A stretch of DNA of 64,000 nucleotides from Dyadobacter psychrotolerans (GTDB lineage: Bacteria > Bacteroidota > Bacteroidia > Cytophagales > Spirosomataceae), in contig NZ_SMFL01000013.1 in the NCBI RefSeq assembly GCF_004349265.1, forward strand, positions 124,001-188,000, in the 5' to 3' direction. Shown one piece after another: positions 54,758-64,000 of this stretch. The translations under genes were made by a program, and so were the position numbers. The notes under the pieces were generated by a model, which saw nothing but the letters and a program-made list of their open reading frames with translations, was not told the origin of the DNA and did not search any database. Position 1 is the stretch's first letter. Every line of letters begins with the position of its first letter.

Positions 54758-57700
54758 ATGAGAAAATTACTAATTCTACTCACACTTACCCTTATTTCAG
54801 GAATATCTTATGCCCAGGGAATTAAGGGAAAGGTGACCGATGGAAAAAGCGGAGGCGGTCTTCCAGGTGTATCCGTTATGGCACTTGGCACCAATAACGG
54901 AACGGTCACCGATGGCGATGGAAATTACAGCTTATCAATCGCTGCCGGATCTTATCAGTTAACATTCAGTTTCATCGGTTTCGAAACTCAGACAATCCGC
55001 ACCAATGTTGCTGGTGAAACTGTTTTTTGGACGTTACCCTTAACGAAGGGACATCCACACTAGGTGAAGTCGTAGTAACCGGTTCCCGAGCCGGAGGCCG
55101 TGTTAATACCGAAAGCCCGGTGCCTGTCGATGTGATAGGTATTCAGCAAATAACTACGCAGGTACCACAAAATAACCTCAACCAGATTTTGAACGTGGTT
55201 GCTCCTTCTTTCACTTCCAACACAACAACGGTTGCTGACGGAACGGATCATATTGACCCGGCTCAGCTTCGTGGATTAGGTCCTGACCAGGTACTCGTGC
55301 TTTTAAATGGAAAAAGAAGACATACGTCATCGCTTGTAAATGTGAACGGTACGCCGGGTCGCGGTTCTGTGGGTACAGATTTGAATGCCATTCCTGCTTA
55401 TGCAATCGAAAAAATCGAGGTTTTGCGCGACGGTGCTTCTGCACAGTATGGTTCTGATGCGATTGCAGGTGTTATCAATGTGAAGATGAAAGAATCAACA
55501 GGAAAATTAAACCTGTCACTTTACAGCGGAGCTAATATTTCACAGGGAGCCAATGATCATACAGGCGGCATGGACGGAGAGAACCTTCAGATCGATGGCA
55601 ACTATGGTGTTAGACTAGGACAGAAAGGATTTATCAATTTCACCGGTTCAGCACTGACAAGAAAACCAACATCCCGCGCCGACTTCGCAACCGGGAGCAT
55701 TTTTAATGCCTACAATGCAATCGAATACAGAACACAGCAAAGCGGCGGCAATGTTAACAGTCTGGTGACAGACATAGCAGCTATTAAAAGAGGCGCTTTG
55801 GGTGTAAGTTATCTGGATGCAGCAACACAAACCTCTATCGCTGGTGCAAGTACAATTGCAGACCTGCAAAAAGTACTCGGCGCTGATGTCACGGACAGCG
55901 AGCTGTCTTACAGAGGATTGGAAAGAAGAGACTTCAACATGCGTGTCGGACAGTCCGAGCTAAAAAGCATTCAGCTATTTGCAAACGCAGCCATTCCAAT
56001 TAACGATAATCACGAAGTTTATGCTTTCGGAGGTTATGGTAAAAGAAAAGGAAATGCTGCCGGTTTTTACAGAAGACCTAACCAGGCCCGTACTTACACG
56101 GGAATTTTCATCAATGGTTTTTTACCTGAGATCCACTCTGATGTAATCGACGCCTCAGCTGCGGCAGGTGTTCGCGGAAAAATAGGCTCATTTAACTATG
56201 ACCTGAGCAACACTTTCGGTTCTAACACATTTAATTATGGTGTTGAAAACACGGTGAACACAACTTTGCTTCAAAATTCACCAACGGTTTTTAAAGCCGG
56301 AGGACTTAACTTCAAACAAAACACGGTTAACCTTGATCTAAGCCGCAAATTTGATGTGTTATCTGGAATGAACCTGGCATTTGGTGCAGAAGGACGTTTT
56401 GAATCATACAGAATTAATGCAGGTGACGAAAATTCATGGGCTAGGTATGATGTGACAGGAAAACTGATCACAACGTCTACACAGCTTCCTCCAAACGATT
56501 TCTTTGGTGCAGCCCGTCCGGGTGGGGCGCAGGTTTTTCCTGGTTTCAGACCTGAAAATGCGCTTGAAACAAAAGATGCAAACCGCCAGAGCGTTGCAGC
56601 TTATGTTGATGCTGAATTGGATATAACCAGCAAATGGTTACTCGAAGGAGCTGTTCGTTTTGAAAACTATTCAGATTTTGGCAGTACGACTAATTTCAAG
56701 TTAGCTACACGTTACAAACTCACCGACAACATCAACCTCCGTGCTGCTGCGTCAACGGGTTTCCGCGCTCCTTCACTTGCACAGATTTACTTTAACTCAA
56801 CTTCAACACAGTTCGTCGGAGGTGTACCTTTTGAAGTAGGAACTTTTAGTAATGCCTCTCCAGCTGCACAGTTACTGGGTATTCCTAAATTGAAACAGGA
56901 AGAATCAAAAAGTCTGAGCGCCGGTTTCACAGCCAGAATCCCAAGTGCAAACCTGACTATTACTGCTGACGGATACTTCGTTCGTATCAATGACAGGGTC
57001 ATTCTTACTGATCAATTCTCACGTCCGGGTGGAACAGTTACAGGTTCTGCACTGCGCTTACAGCAATTATTCGATCAGGCAAATGCTACGGCTGCAACCT
57101 TCTTTTCAAATGCAATTGATACAGAATCAAAAGGAATTGACCTTGTTATTTCACACAGAGCAAAATTTGACAACGGAGCTACACTGAGAACGGATGTTGC
57201 AGGAACCGTATCGCAAACCAAACAGGTTGGGTCCATCAAAGCATCCGATATTCTTGCAGAAAACGGACAGATTAACCGTTACTATTCAGAAGCATCCCGG
57301 ATTTATTTGCAGGAAGCGGTTCCAAGAGTGAAGTTTAACTGGAGTCACACACTGACACTGAACAAATTCGATCTGTTTATCAGAAATGCCTATTTCGGGA
57401 AAGTTACGGATCCAAACACAGTCGATGTAAACGGCGATGGTTTTATTGGTGCCATTATCGTGAACGGAGAAGCGGTTGAAAACGAACATCCGGTTTGGGG
57501 TGGCCGTGCAATTACAGATCTTTCTGTTGGTTACCAGTTTAATAAATTCATCAAACTGGTAGTGGGAGCTAACAACATTTTCGATATTTATCCGGACAGA
57601 AACTTTAATTCAATCATTGCAAAAAGACCAACCGGCGTAGCAAATGGTAAAGTAGTTTATGCAAATGCGGCCGCAACGGTAGATCTTTCAAACGCAAATC

Positions 57701-57780
57701 AGTTTGTTTATTCAAGAAATACTTCACAGTACGGAATGAACGGAAGATTGTTATTTGCCCGTTTGAACTTTACTTTCTAA
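54758..57780 (+). pseudogene. TonB-dependent receptor with a one-base frameshift
   Basis: Two frames make one protein. Frame one starts at the ATG at 54758 (MRKLLILLTLTLISGISYAQ signal peptide, then a carboxypeptidase-D regulatory-like domain) and ends at 55063. Frame two covers the plug (TSTLGEVVVTGSRAGG, DQVLVLLNGKRRHTS, IEKIEVLRDGASAQYGSDAIAGVINV) and the whole barrel to LLFARLNFTF. The switch point lies in a run of six T at 55023-55028. Seven T would read continuously as ETVFLDVTLNEG, the expected domain junction. The result would be about 1007 residues. The barrel is intact, so the break is either very recent, a base-calling error in a homopolymer, or bypassed by slippage. No SusD follows, so it is more like a siderophore- or cofactor-type receptor than SusC. 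Confidence 0.85.
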
Positions 57781-57798
57781 GTTGATTTTAAAATACAA

Positions 57799-57841
57799 TA
57801 AACAGAAACAGGCAGCCGGATTGGCTGCCTGTTTCTGTTTA
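57799..57841. terminator. Bidirectional terminator between convergent receptor and porin genes
   Basis: A perfect 19-bp stem with the five-base loop GGATT; the inner arms are AAACAGGCAGCC and GGCTGCCTGTTT. It lies 18 bases after the receptor stop and 13 bases after the porin stop on the other strand, and serves both. Confidence 0.88.
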
Positions 57842-57854
57842 AACTACCTCGTTA

Positions 57855-59231
57855 TTAGATCGAAACCTGGTATTGTAAGATCCAGGACCCTTTCCTGCCA
57901 TCTTTAATCAATCCGTTGACAACTGAACCAGATCTGTAAACCGGACGGTTCTCGTAGTTCAAAGTAAGTTTTCCATTGTGGCCTTTAATCAGCCAGTTGA
58001 TACCGAGGTTGTAAAGATTCATCGGATCTTTCAAGCGCTCGTAATCCGAGTGCTGTAAGGAAGCGAAGGGCATCAATGTTCCCTGCCTTCCCAGCAAACC
58101 ATCTTTTAATTTGTAGCCGGCCTGAGCATAAATAACGTTACCCGTTCCGAACATCGGATAGGCATTTCCCTGTGTTCCGCTCACGCCTGTAATCGGCATT
58201 GTAGTCCCTGTTGCCGGATTCATACTTCCGTTATAACGAAGGTATCCTTTGCCATAATCGGTGCGGAAATATCCCGCATAGCCTGAAACCGCGGTTCCTT
58301 TTTCCTTATTAACCGGCATATCTGCATAAGTAGCAACGGACCAAAGTTTCATATTGCTATACAATGTATCAGCACCTTCCTTTCTCCATGTACCATTTTT
58401 CTGAGTTATAAAACCAGCTTCGATGTTCAATATTTTTCGTTTTCCAAGATAGGTACCGGTCATATAACCAGGTGTTGTATTGTCTTCGGTATCAAAAATG
58501 TTGTAGATCAACAATCCATCAAATTGTTTTTTATGTCTTTTTTGGGCAAAAACTGAATTCACTCCCAACGCCGGAGGTACGGAGCCATTTGTTTCAATCG
58601 GAAAAGGATCCGCTACACTTACACGAAAATTGATTTTACCAACTTGTCCACGACTATAAACTGCCAGCTTCCGCGAGAACTGATCTGTTTGATCAACAGT
58701 GGTCTGTGCAAAAATAGGGACATCCATCGTCATGATTGTACCTATACCTGGCTGCGAAAATCTGGAAAGTCCATTTACAATGGTTAAACCTCCCCCTAAA
58801 CGAATAAAACTATTTCCTTTACGCAGAACTTCGTATTCTCCTAACGCATCATGAAAAAATGCCGCTATTTTTCTGTTACTTGGTGTGCCGGTAGTATTAT
58901 AACCCGGGAAACCATTAACCTTATTAAAATTGTTCATGCCAAACTGGGTATAAAAAAAGATTCGGTCGGTGATTTGTCCAAAAAGCTGCATACGGGTGCG
59001 TCGTAAACCGATGTCAAAAGTGTTGGTTGCAGGATCTGTAAGCACTGTTGTTCCCGGATTATTTTCGTTCAGCCTAAGCCAGGTCTGGTTTATGAAGGTA
59101 ATTTTTACATAATGTGATCCGGAAGTATTTAGATCATACCGTATATCATTTTTTGTATTATCGTCGGTCGGCTTGACTTGTGCCATAACAACCGAGGAAG
59201 TAAGCACCAATAGTGAAATTACTTTAAACAT
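57855..59231 (-). CDS. Outer-membrane porin, phosphate-selective OprO/OprP-like
   Basis: The 458-residue product has a signal peptide ending near Ala17. The body is beta-strand-rich with porin-style segments, for example VKITFINQTWLRLNENNPGT, FDIGLRRTRMQLFGQITDRIFFYTQFGMNNFN (in pieces), RSGSVVNGLIKDGRKGSWILQYQVSI at the end. It fits the phosphate-selective porin O/P superfamily that is frequent in Bacteroidota and often annotated simply as porin. The substrate is unknown. The gene is divergent from the regulator at 59307, with 75 bases between, so that regulator is a candidate to control it. Confidence 0.8.
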   Translation of the reverse strand: MFKVISLLVLTSSVVMAQVKPTDDNTKNDIRYDLNTSGSHYVKITFINQTWLRLNENNPGTTVLTDPATNTFDIGLRRTRMQLFGQITDRIFFYTQFGMNNFNKVNGFPGYNTTGTPSNRKIAAFFHDALGEYEVLRKGNSFIRLGGGLTIVNGLSRFSQPGIGTIMTMDVPIFAQTTVDQTDQFSRKLAVYSRGQVGKINFRVSVADPFPIETNGSVPPALGVNSVFAQKRHKKQFDGLLIYNIFDTEDNTTPGYMTGTYLGKRKILNIEAGFITQKNGTWRKEGADTLYSNMKLWSVATYADMPVNKEKGTAVSGYAGYFRTDYGKGYLRYNGSMNPATGTTMPITGVSGTQGNAYPMFGTGNVIYAQAGYKLKDGLLGRQGTLMPFASLQHSDYERLKDPMNLYNLGINWLIKGHNGKLTLNYENRPVYRSGSVVNGLIKDGRKGSWILQYQVSI

Positions 59232-59306
59232 AAGCGAACGTTGTAATCAATCTGTGGGCAAATAGCGTACTGTAAACTGAATTAAAAAAAATAAAAGGCA
59301 GTTAAA

Positions 59307-62213
59307 ATGAATTTTCACCAAGCAAAAAAGCGTAACCCTTGGACGTCATATTTTCCTGGACTCCATCAAGTGAAGCCTTATTGCCCCCTAACTTTACTGC
59401 TTTTTTTTGCTTTTTTTTCACAGATACAAGCTCAGGAAACCCCTCCGCTAACGAATTATCCGCTCTCGGTATACAAAGCACACAAACAAAACTGGGCTAT
59501 TGACCAAAGTGCCGGCAACTTTATTTATGCTGCAAATTCAGACGGATTACTCGAATTTGACGGCGCCTCCTGGAAAACATATACCTTACCTAATCATCAG
59601 ATTGTCAGAGCCGTTTTATGTGATCAGCTTCCTGCGGGGAAAATTCTGCAGGGAAAAACAATGGCAGTACCAAAAAAAAAGACAGAAAGCAGGATTTATG
59701 TGGGAGGGTACGGAGAGTTTGGCTTTTGGCAGGAAGACGATAACGGGCAGCTGATCTATAATTCGCTTAGCAAAAACGCAGGCTTCGAAAGTCTTAAAAC
59801 AGAAGAAATCTGGCACATTCTTAAAACACCAAAGTACATTTACTTTCAGTCTTTTGCGTTTATATATAGATATGATGGTAAAAATCTGATTGAAATAAAG
59901 GCCTCTGGAAATTTCATGTTTATGCAGTTTGTAAATAACCGGCTGCTTGTTCCCATCATTGGTAAGGGATTATACGAACTGAAAGGAGAAAAATTTTATG
60001 CATTACAAGGCACAGAAGATCTTTCCTCAACAATTGTCTCTTCCATTTTACCTTTTCGTGAAAATCAGATTTTAATAACGACAACCAAGCATGGCCTGTT
60101 TATCTGGAAGGACGGCCAGTTGAGACCCTGGAAAATCCCTATATCGGCAGAACTCCGGAAAAATATTATCAATCGGGCTATCATACTGTCCCAGGACAAC
60201 AGTTTTGTGTTCGGGACAATTCAAAAAGGCGTATATGTAGTCCTGCCCGACGGAACCTTAAAATACCATTTAAACAAAGAAAATGGCTTACAAAACAACA
60301 CCGTGCTTGCGCTGGCAGAAGACAGTCAAAAACAGCTTTGGATTGGGATGGATCAGGGTATCGATTTGGTCAAAATGTCCTCTTCGGTCATATCATATCA
60401 AACCAACGATAATCCGCTCGGGTCAACATACGCAGCTGCTATCTGGCAAGGCAATCTTTATGTAGGGTCAAACAATGGGGTTTTCGTAAAGAAATGGATG
60501 TCTGCTGAGCCATTCCGCGCAGTTCCGGGATTAGGAGGACAAACCTGGTATTTAAAAGTAATTGATGACCAACTGCTTTGCGGCCACAACGATGCCACTT
60601 TCCGTATTGAATCTGATGGAGTTAAAAAGATTTCAGAAGTTACAGGCGGCTGGACATTTTTACCCGTAAAGAATGGAAAGGACACGCTACTCCTGCAAGG
60701 CGCTTACAATGGATTGCATGTTTACAAAAAAGATAAACAAAAACTCTGGACTTATTCCTACCGTGTCAAATCGGTCCCCACTATTCCAATCAAACAAATT
60801 GTTCAGGGTAAAGACGGAGCGTTCTGGCTTGCACATCCTTACAAAGGACTCTTTTTAGCAAAACTTACCAGTAACCTTGATTCCGTTACTTATTGGAAAG
60901 AATTTGAATCTCCCAAAGATATTCCCAGCGAGTTTTCCGTGGAAATAACCAAATGGAAAAACAGTATATACATTCGGTCATCTGATCAGTTTTTTGTTTC
61001 CAACGACAAAAATGTGCTTCAGGCAAGTACGGATTTTGACAAAGATGCAGATGAGGCGTATAAATTACGGTCAGGGATAAACAACGAATGGTTCAAAGTT
61101 TTTACCAATCGTGTGCTTTTTAATACGGCAAATCAGCAGCAGAAACTGTTTGATCTGGCACTGGTCAGTAACAACGAAACGATTATTCCGCTGACTGATG
61201 ATTACTATTTCTTTGGACTGGATAATGGTTATGCATTATATAATCGCTTGTCAGCCGGGGCACACATTTCCAACCTAACCAAACCGGTTGTCAGAAAAAT
61301 TGCAAATCTCAGAAATCTTACCGAAACATTCGGCATTGCAAGCGGAACCAACCTCCCGGCTGATATCCGTTCGATCAGGATCATGTTTGCGCTTCCCGCC
61401 TATGGCCAAAATGTACAGTTTAAATACCGGCTTAAAGGCTTGTCGGATCAATGGTCGGAGTGGACAGATCAAAACTTCGTCGACTACACGAATCTTGAAT
61501 CCAGCAACTATACCTTTGAAATATGGAACAGCCTAAACGGGGAAATAACCAACTATAATTTTTCCATAGCTCCTTACTGGCGTGAAACATTTTTTGCCAA
61601 ACTTTTGCTGGCCATATTGATTGCCTGTATTCTAACAGTGCTGATCATTTATCAGGAAAGGCGCCTTGTAAGACACCGCAGAAAACTACTTGACGAACAG
61701 GAAGAAAAACTGAGACAGGAAAGATTGTCCAGTGAAAGAAAAATTATGGAGATGCAGAATGAAAAACTTCAGAGTGAAATCAAGAACAAAAGCCAGCAAA
61801 TAAGTAACGTCGCCATCAATGTTGTTCGTAAAAATGAAATTTTAGAGGAGATACGGGACGAATTAAAACAAGTGAAACTGGAAATGGGATTGCAGCTTCC
61901 AAACATTCATTACCAAAAACTTCTGAATAGTATTGAACGTAACGTTGCCGGAAAAGAAGACTGGCAGCTTTTTGAAGAAAATTTCAATGAGGTTCATGAA
62001 CAGTTTTTTAGAAAATTAAGAATCATTTGCCCGTCCATCTCTCCTTCTGAACTGCGTTTGGCGGCCTGTCTTCGCATGAATTTATCAACCAAAGAAATGG
62101 CTCCTGCACTGGGAATTTCCATCCGGGGTGTGGAAATAAAGCGTTACCGTTTGAGAAAAAAGCTTGGTTTAGGCCTTGATGCGAACTTGGTTCAGTATAT
62201 GATGGACATTTAA
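59307..62213 (+). CDS. Membrane-bound beta-propeller/Y_Y_Y regulator with LuxR-type HTH
   Basis: The 968-residue protein has a signal-like N-terminus (about 1-45), a periplasmic two-component-regulator-type propeller (about 50-640, with LSVYKAHKQNWAIDQSAGNFIYAANSDGLLEFDG type blades, in pieces), a Y_Y_Y domain (about 690-755; QFKYRLKGLSDQWSEWT), one membrane helix (about 763-783), a coiled coil (about 785-860) and a C-terminal LuxR/GerE-type helix-turn-helix (about 910-965; SPSELRLAACLRMNLSTKEMA). There is no kinase or receiver domain, so it is a one-component sensor that would bind DNA at the membrane. It is placed between the porin and a SusC gene and probably controls one or both. Confidence 0.9.
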   Translation: MNFHQAKKRNPWTSYFPGLHQVKPYCPLTLLLFFAFFSQIQAQETPPLTNYPLSVYKAHKQNWAIDQSAGNFIYAANSDGLLEFDGASWKTYTLPNHQIVRAVLCDQLPAGKILQGKTMAVPKKKTESRIYVGGYGEFGFWQEDDNGQLIYNSLSKNAGFESLKTEEIWHILKTPKYIYFQSFAFIYRYDGKNLIEIKASGNFMFMQFVNNRLLVPIIGKGLYELKGEKFYALQGTEDLSSTIVSSILPFRENQILITTTKHGLFIWKDGQLRPWKIPISAELRKNIINRAIILSQDNSFVFGTIQKGVYVVLPDGTLKYHLNKENGLQNNTVLALAEDSQKQLWIGMDQGIDLVKMSSSVISYQTNDNPLGSTYAAAIWQGNLYVGSNNGVFVKKWMSAEPFRAVPGLGGQTWYLKVIDDQLLCGHNDATFRIESDGVKKISEVTGGWTFLPVKNGKDTLLLQGAYNGLHVYKKDKQKLWTYSYRVKSVPTIPIKQIVQGKDGAFWLAHPYKGLFLAKLTSNLDSVTYWKEFESPKDIPSEFSVEITKWKNSIYIRSSDQFFVSNDKNVLQASTDFDKDADEAYKLRSGINNEWFKVFTNRVLFNTANQQQKLFDLALVSNNETIIPLTDDYYFFGLDNGYALYNRLSAGAHISNLTKPVVRKIANLRNLTETFGIASGTNLPADIRSIRIMFALPAYGQNVQFKYRLKGLSDQWSEWTDQNFVDYTNLESSNYTFEIWNSLNGEITNYNFSIAPYWRETFFAKLLLAILIACILTVLIIYQERRLVRHRRKLLDEQEEKLRQERLSSERKIMEMQNEKLQSEIKNKSQQISNVAINVVRKNEILEEIRDELKQVKLEMGLQLPNIHYQKLLNSIERNVAGKEDWQLFEENFNEVHEQFFRKLRIICPSISPSELRLAACLRMNLSTKEMAPALGISIRGVEIKRYRLRKKLGLGLDANLVQYMMDI

Positions 62214-62300
62214 ACATTTGTACTAATCCCATAACAGCATATTATAATTCAACTTTTACTTGCATTATTCTCATTGATGTAGTGGTGATGTAGTCCTTTT

Positions 62301-62333
62301 TTTGACGTTGCGGTGTCAAGAGGTCTAAATTTG
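62301..62333 (+). promoter_or_regulatory. Promoter of the 62384 SusC gene
   Basis: TTTG at 62301-62304 and TAAATTTG at 62326-62333, with 21 bases between, fit the -33 and -7 boxes of Bacteroidota. The predicted transcript start is near 62340, leaving a leader of about 44 bases before the ATG. Confidence 0.7.
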
Positions 62334-62383
62334 GAGACAATTATATTATTTCTTTTAATAATTATATCTCTAAATTATCATCA

Positions 62384-64000
62384 ATGAAAACTAATTTACG
62401 GCTACTGTTCATGCTGTTTTTCCTGTGCGGAGCAACAGCTTCGTTTGGGCAGGAAATTGGCATAACAGGAAAAGTTACCGCTGCGGATGGATCGGCTCTC
62501 CCCGGAGCCAGCGTATTAATAAAAGGGACCGCAAGTGGTGTCCCCACTGACGTTGAGGGAAATTACAGTATCAAAGTTCCTTCCAAAGAATCTGTTCTTG
62601 TGTTTTCTATGATTGGTATGGTTTCACAGGAAATCACTGTCGGATCCCAAACAATTATTGACATCGGTCTGAAAGATGATTCACGCGCACTGAATGAAGT
62701 AGTCGTTATCGGTTACGGAACGGCAAGCAAGAGAGATCTTACAGGTTCGATCGTAACGATCAAGGGTGCGGAGATTGCAGATAAACCCTCAGCCAACCCG
62801 ATTAATTCTCTTCAGGGGAAGGTGGCGGGTCTGTCGGTGGTTAACTCAGGAAGGCCTGGTGCAGAGCCGGATATTCGTATTCGCGGAACGAATTCAATTA
62901 ATGGTGTAAAGCCGGTTTATATAGTTGACGGGATTCTGAATGACAATATCAACTTTTTAAACCCTTCTGATATTGAATCTATCGAAGTGTTGAAAGACCC
63001 TTCGTCTCTGGCAATTTTTGGTGTGAGAGGTGCAAACGGCGCTATTGCGGTTACAACAAAAAAAGCAAAAGCCGGCCAGCTGAATGTTAATTTTAATACA
63101 ACATTTGGCGTCAAACAAGTTGCCGACAGAATCAAAGTAACCAATGCTGCACAGTTTAAAGAGCTTTATAATGAACAGCTTCAAAACCAGGGCAATGCTC
63201 CTTATAATTATACAAACTGGAATGCCGACACCGACTGGCAGGATCAGATCTTCCAAAATGCGTTTCTGAATTACAATAACATCAGTATTTCAGGAGCAAC
63301 CGAGAAAAACCGGTTCTACATGGGTATCGGTACCGTTTCAGAAGAAGGATTGATCAAACACGAAAAATACAGTAAGCTGACATTAAACGTCAACGATGAA
63401 ATTCAGGTAAACAAACGACTGAAATTTGGGTTTACTTTTAATGGTTACAGGGCAGTTCCACCAGTTAATAAAGGAGTTGGCGGAGCCATACTAGCAGCGC
63501 CGATCGCTCCTGTAATGGATGCAACTACCGGATTATATCACACCCTGCCCGATTTTCAACGGGCTCAGGTTTATAATCCTTTGGTAGATGTTGAATTACA
63601 AAAAGGAACCACGATCGCAAGAGAGTTCCGTGCGGTAGGAAGTATTTATGGTGAATGGAATTTCCTTAAAGACCTGACCTTCCGTGCTTCTCTTTACGCA
63701 GATTACGGTTTCAATACATCCCGTTCTTATCAGCCGCTTATCAATGTCTACAATCCTGATATTGCCGGGACCGATAAAACAGATCAGCTAGTAAGACAAA
63801 CAACGGTGTCTCAAAGCCAAAACATTTATCCAAAAGTTCAGCAGGATTATTTGCTTACCTACAAAAAAACCTTTGGTCAGCATGATCTGACGGTTCTTGG
63901 CGGTATTACCACGTACTACCGTGGATATGAAAGCACCGGCTCCACATTGAGACAGGGAAGCAGTTTTCCTATTCCAAATGATCCAAGATTCTGGTACACC
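62384..64000 (+). CDS. SusC/RagA TonB-linked receptor, partial (3' end outside window)
   Basis: An ATG at 62384 opens a frame that runs to the window edge (539 codons, no stop). It has a signal peptide (FFLCGATASFGQ), a carboxypeptidase-D regulatory-like domain (ITGKVTAADGSALPGASVLI, about 28-105), a plug with the SusC signature (IEVLKDPSSLAIFGVRGANG) and the start of the barrel. There is no STN domain, so it should not signal through a FecR protein; control by the LuxR-type regulator upstream is more likely. Expected full length is about 1,000 residues, followed by a susD just outside the window. Confidence 0.93.
   Translation, partial: MKTNLRLLFMLFFLCGATASFGQEIGITGKVTAADGSALPGASVLIKGTASGVPTDVEGNYSIKVPSKESVLVFSMIGMVSQEITVGSQTIIDIGLKDDSRALNEVVVIGYGTASKRDLTGSIVTIKGAEIADKPSANPINSLQGKVAGLSVVNSGRPGAEPDIRIRGTNSINGVKPVYIVDGILNDNINFLNPSDIESIEVLKDPSSLAIFGVRGANGAIAVTTKKAKAGQLNVNFNTTFGVKQVADRIKVTNAAQFKELYNEQLQNQGNAPYNYTNWNADTDWQDQIFQNAFLNYNNISISGATEKNRFYMGIGTVSEEGLIKHEKYSKLTLNVNDEIQVNKRLKFGFTFNGYRAVPPVNKGVGGAILAAPIAPVMDATTGLYHTLPDFQRAQVYNPLVDVELQKGTTIAREFRAVGSIYGEWNFLKDLTFRASLYADYGFNTSRSYQPLINVYNPDIAGTDKTDQLVRQTTVSQSQNIYPKVQQDYLLTYKKTFGQHDLTVLGGITTYYRGYESTGSTLRQGSSFPIPNDPRFWYT

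Noticed and set aside
1..64000. Prophage, insertion sequence or integrase
   Set aside because: No transposase, integrase, phage structural gene or target-site repeat was seen on either strand.

Overview
The window looks like the chromosome of a Bacteroidota bacterium of the order Cytophagales, most like Dyadobacter or a relative. The genus is an inference; the phylum is well supported. Support comes from SusC/SusD pairs run by an ECF sigma/FecR module, gliding and type IX secretion genes (sprA, gldF, a protein with a T9SS sorting domain), promoters of the Bacteroidota type (TTTG about 20 bases before TAnnTTTG), and few Shine-Dalgarno sequences. No rRNA, tRNA, CRISPR array, insertion sequence or prophage was seen.

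Region 1 (1-28.3 kb, all minus strand) is an accessory glycan-use locus. In transcription order it holds a RhaT-like rhamnose transporter with its own terminator, an ECF sigma factor, a FecR anti-sigma factor, a SusC with STN signalling domain, a SusD, a second SusC without STN, a second SusD, and then a set of exported proteins. These are two paralogous proteins with a GH99/WbsX-like Gly-Trp-Asn-Glu-Trp motif and a CBM9-like C-terminus, a DUF5722 TIM-barrel candidate hydrolase, a beta-propeller lipoprotein, a Planctomycetes-type dehydrogenase/HEAT/haem c lipoprotein, and an FG-GAP protein. A terminator closes the run. A sugar epimerase and a truncated TPR lipoprotein follow. No enzyme belongs to a family that I can tie to a substrate, so this is the best candidate for an undescribed system; the RhaT neighbour suggests, but does not prove, a rhamnose-containing substrate.

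Region 2 (28.6-54.4 kb) is mostly housekeeping: a T9SS-secreted FG-GAP protein, murF, ahpC/ahpD, adenosylhomocysteinase, an ECF sigma/RskA-type anti-sigma pair, gldF, two DUF4199 membrane proteins, a dihydroorotase homologue lacking several metal ligands, gcvH, the very large sprA, ruvA, a LysM lytic transglycosylase, gatA, tatA, a DUF1232 protein and malate dehydrogenase. Between ahpD and the adenosylhomocysteinase gene lies a 14-bp tandem repeat beside a strong hairpin, and between ahpC and ahpD there are related inverted repeats.

Region 3 (54.7-64 kb) is again surface biology: a TonB-dependent receptor broken by a one-base frameshift in a T-run, an outer-membrane porin, a membrane-bound beta-propeller/Y_Y_Y/LuxR-type regulator, and the start of another SusC gene behind a good promoter, cut by the window edge.
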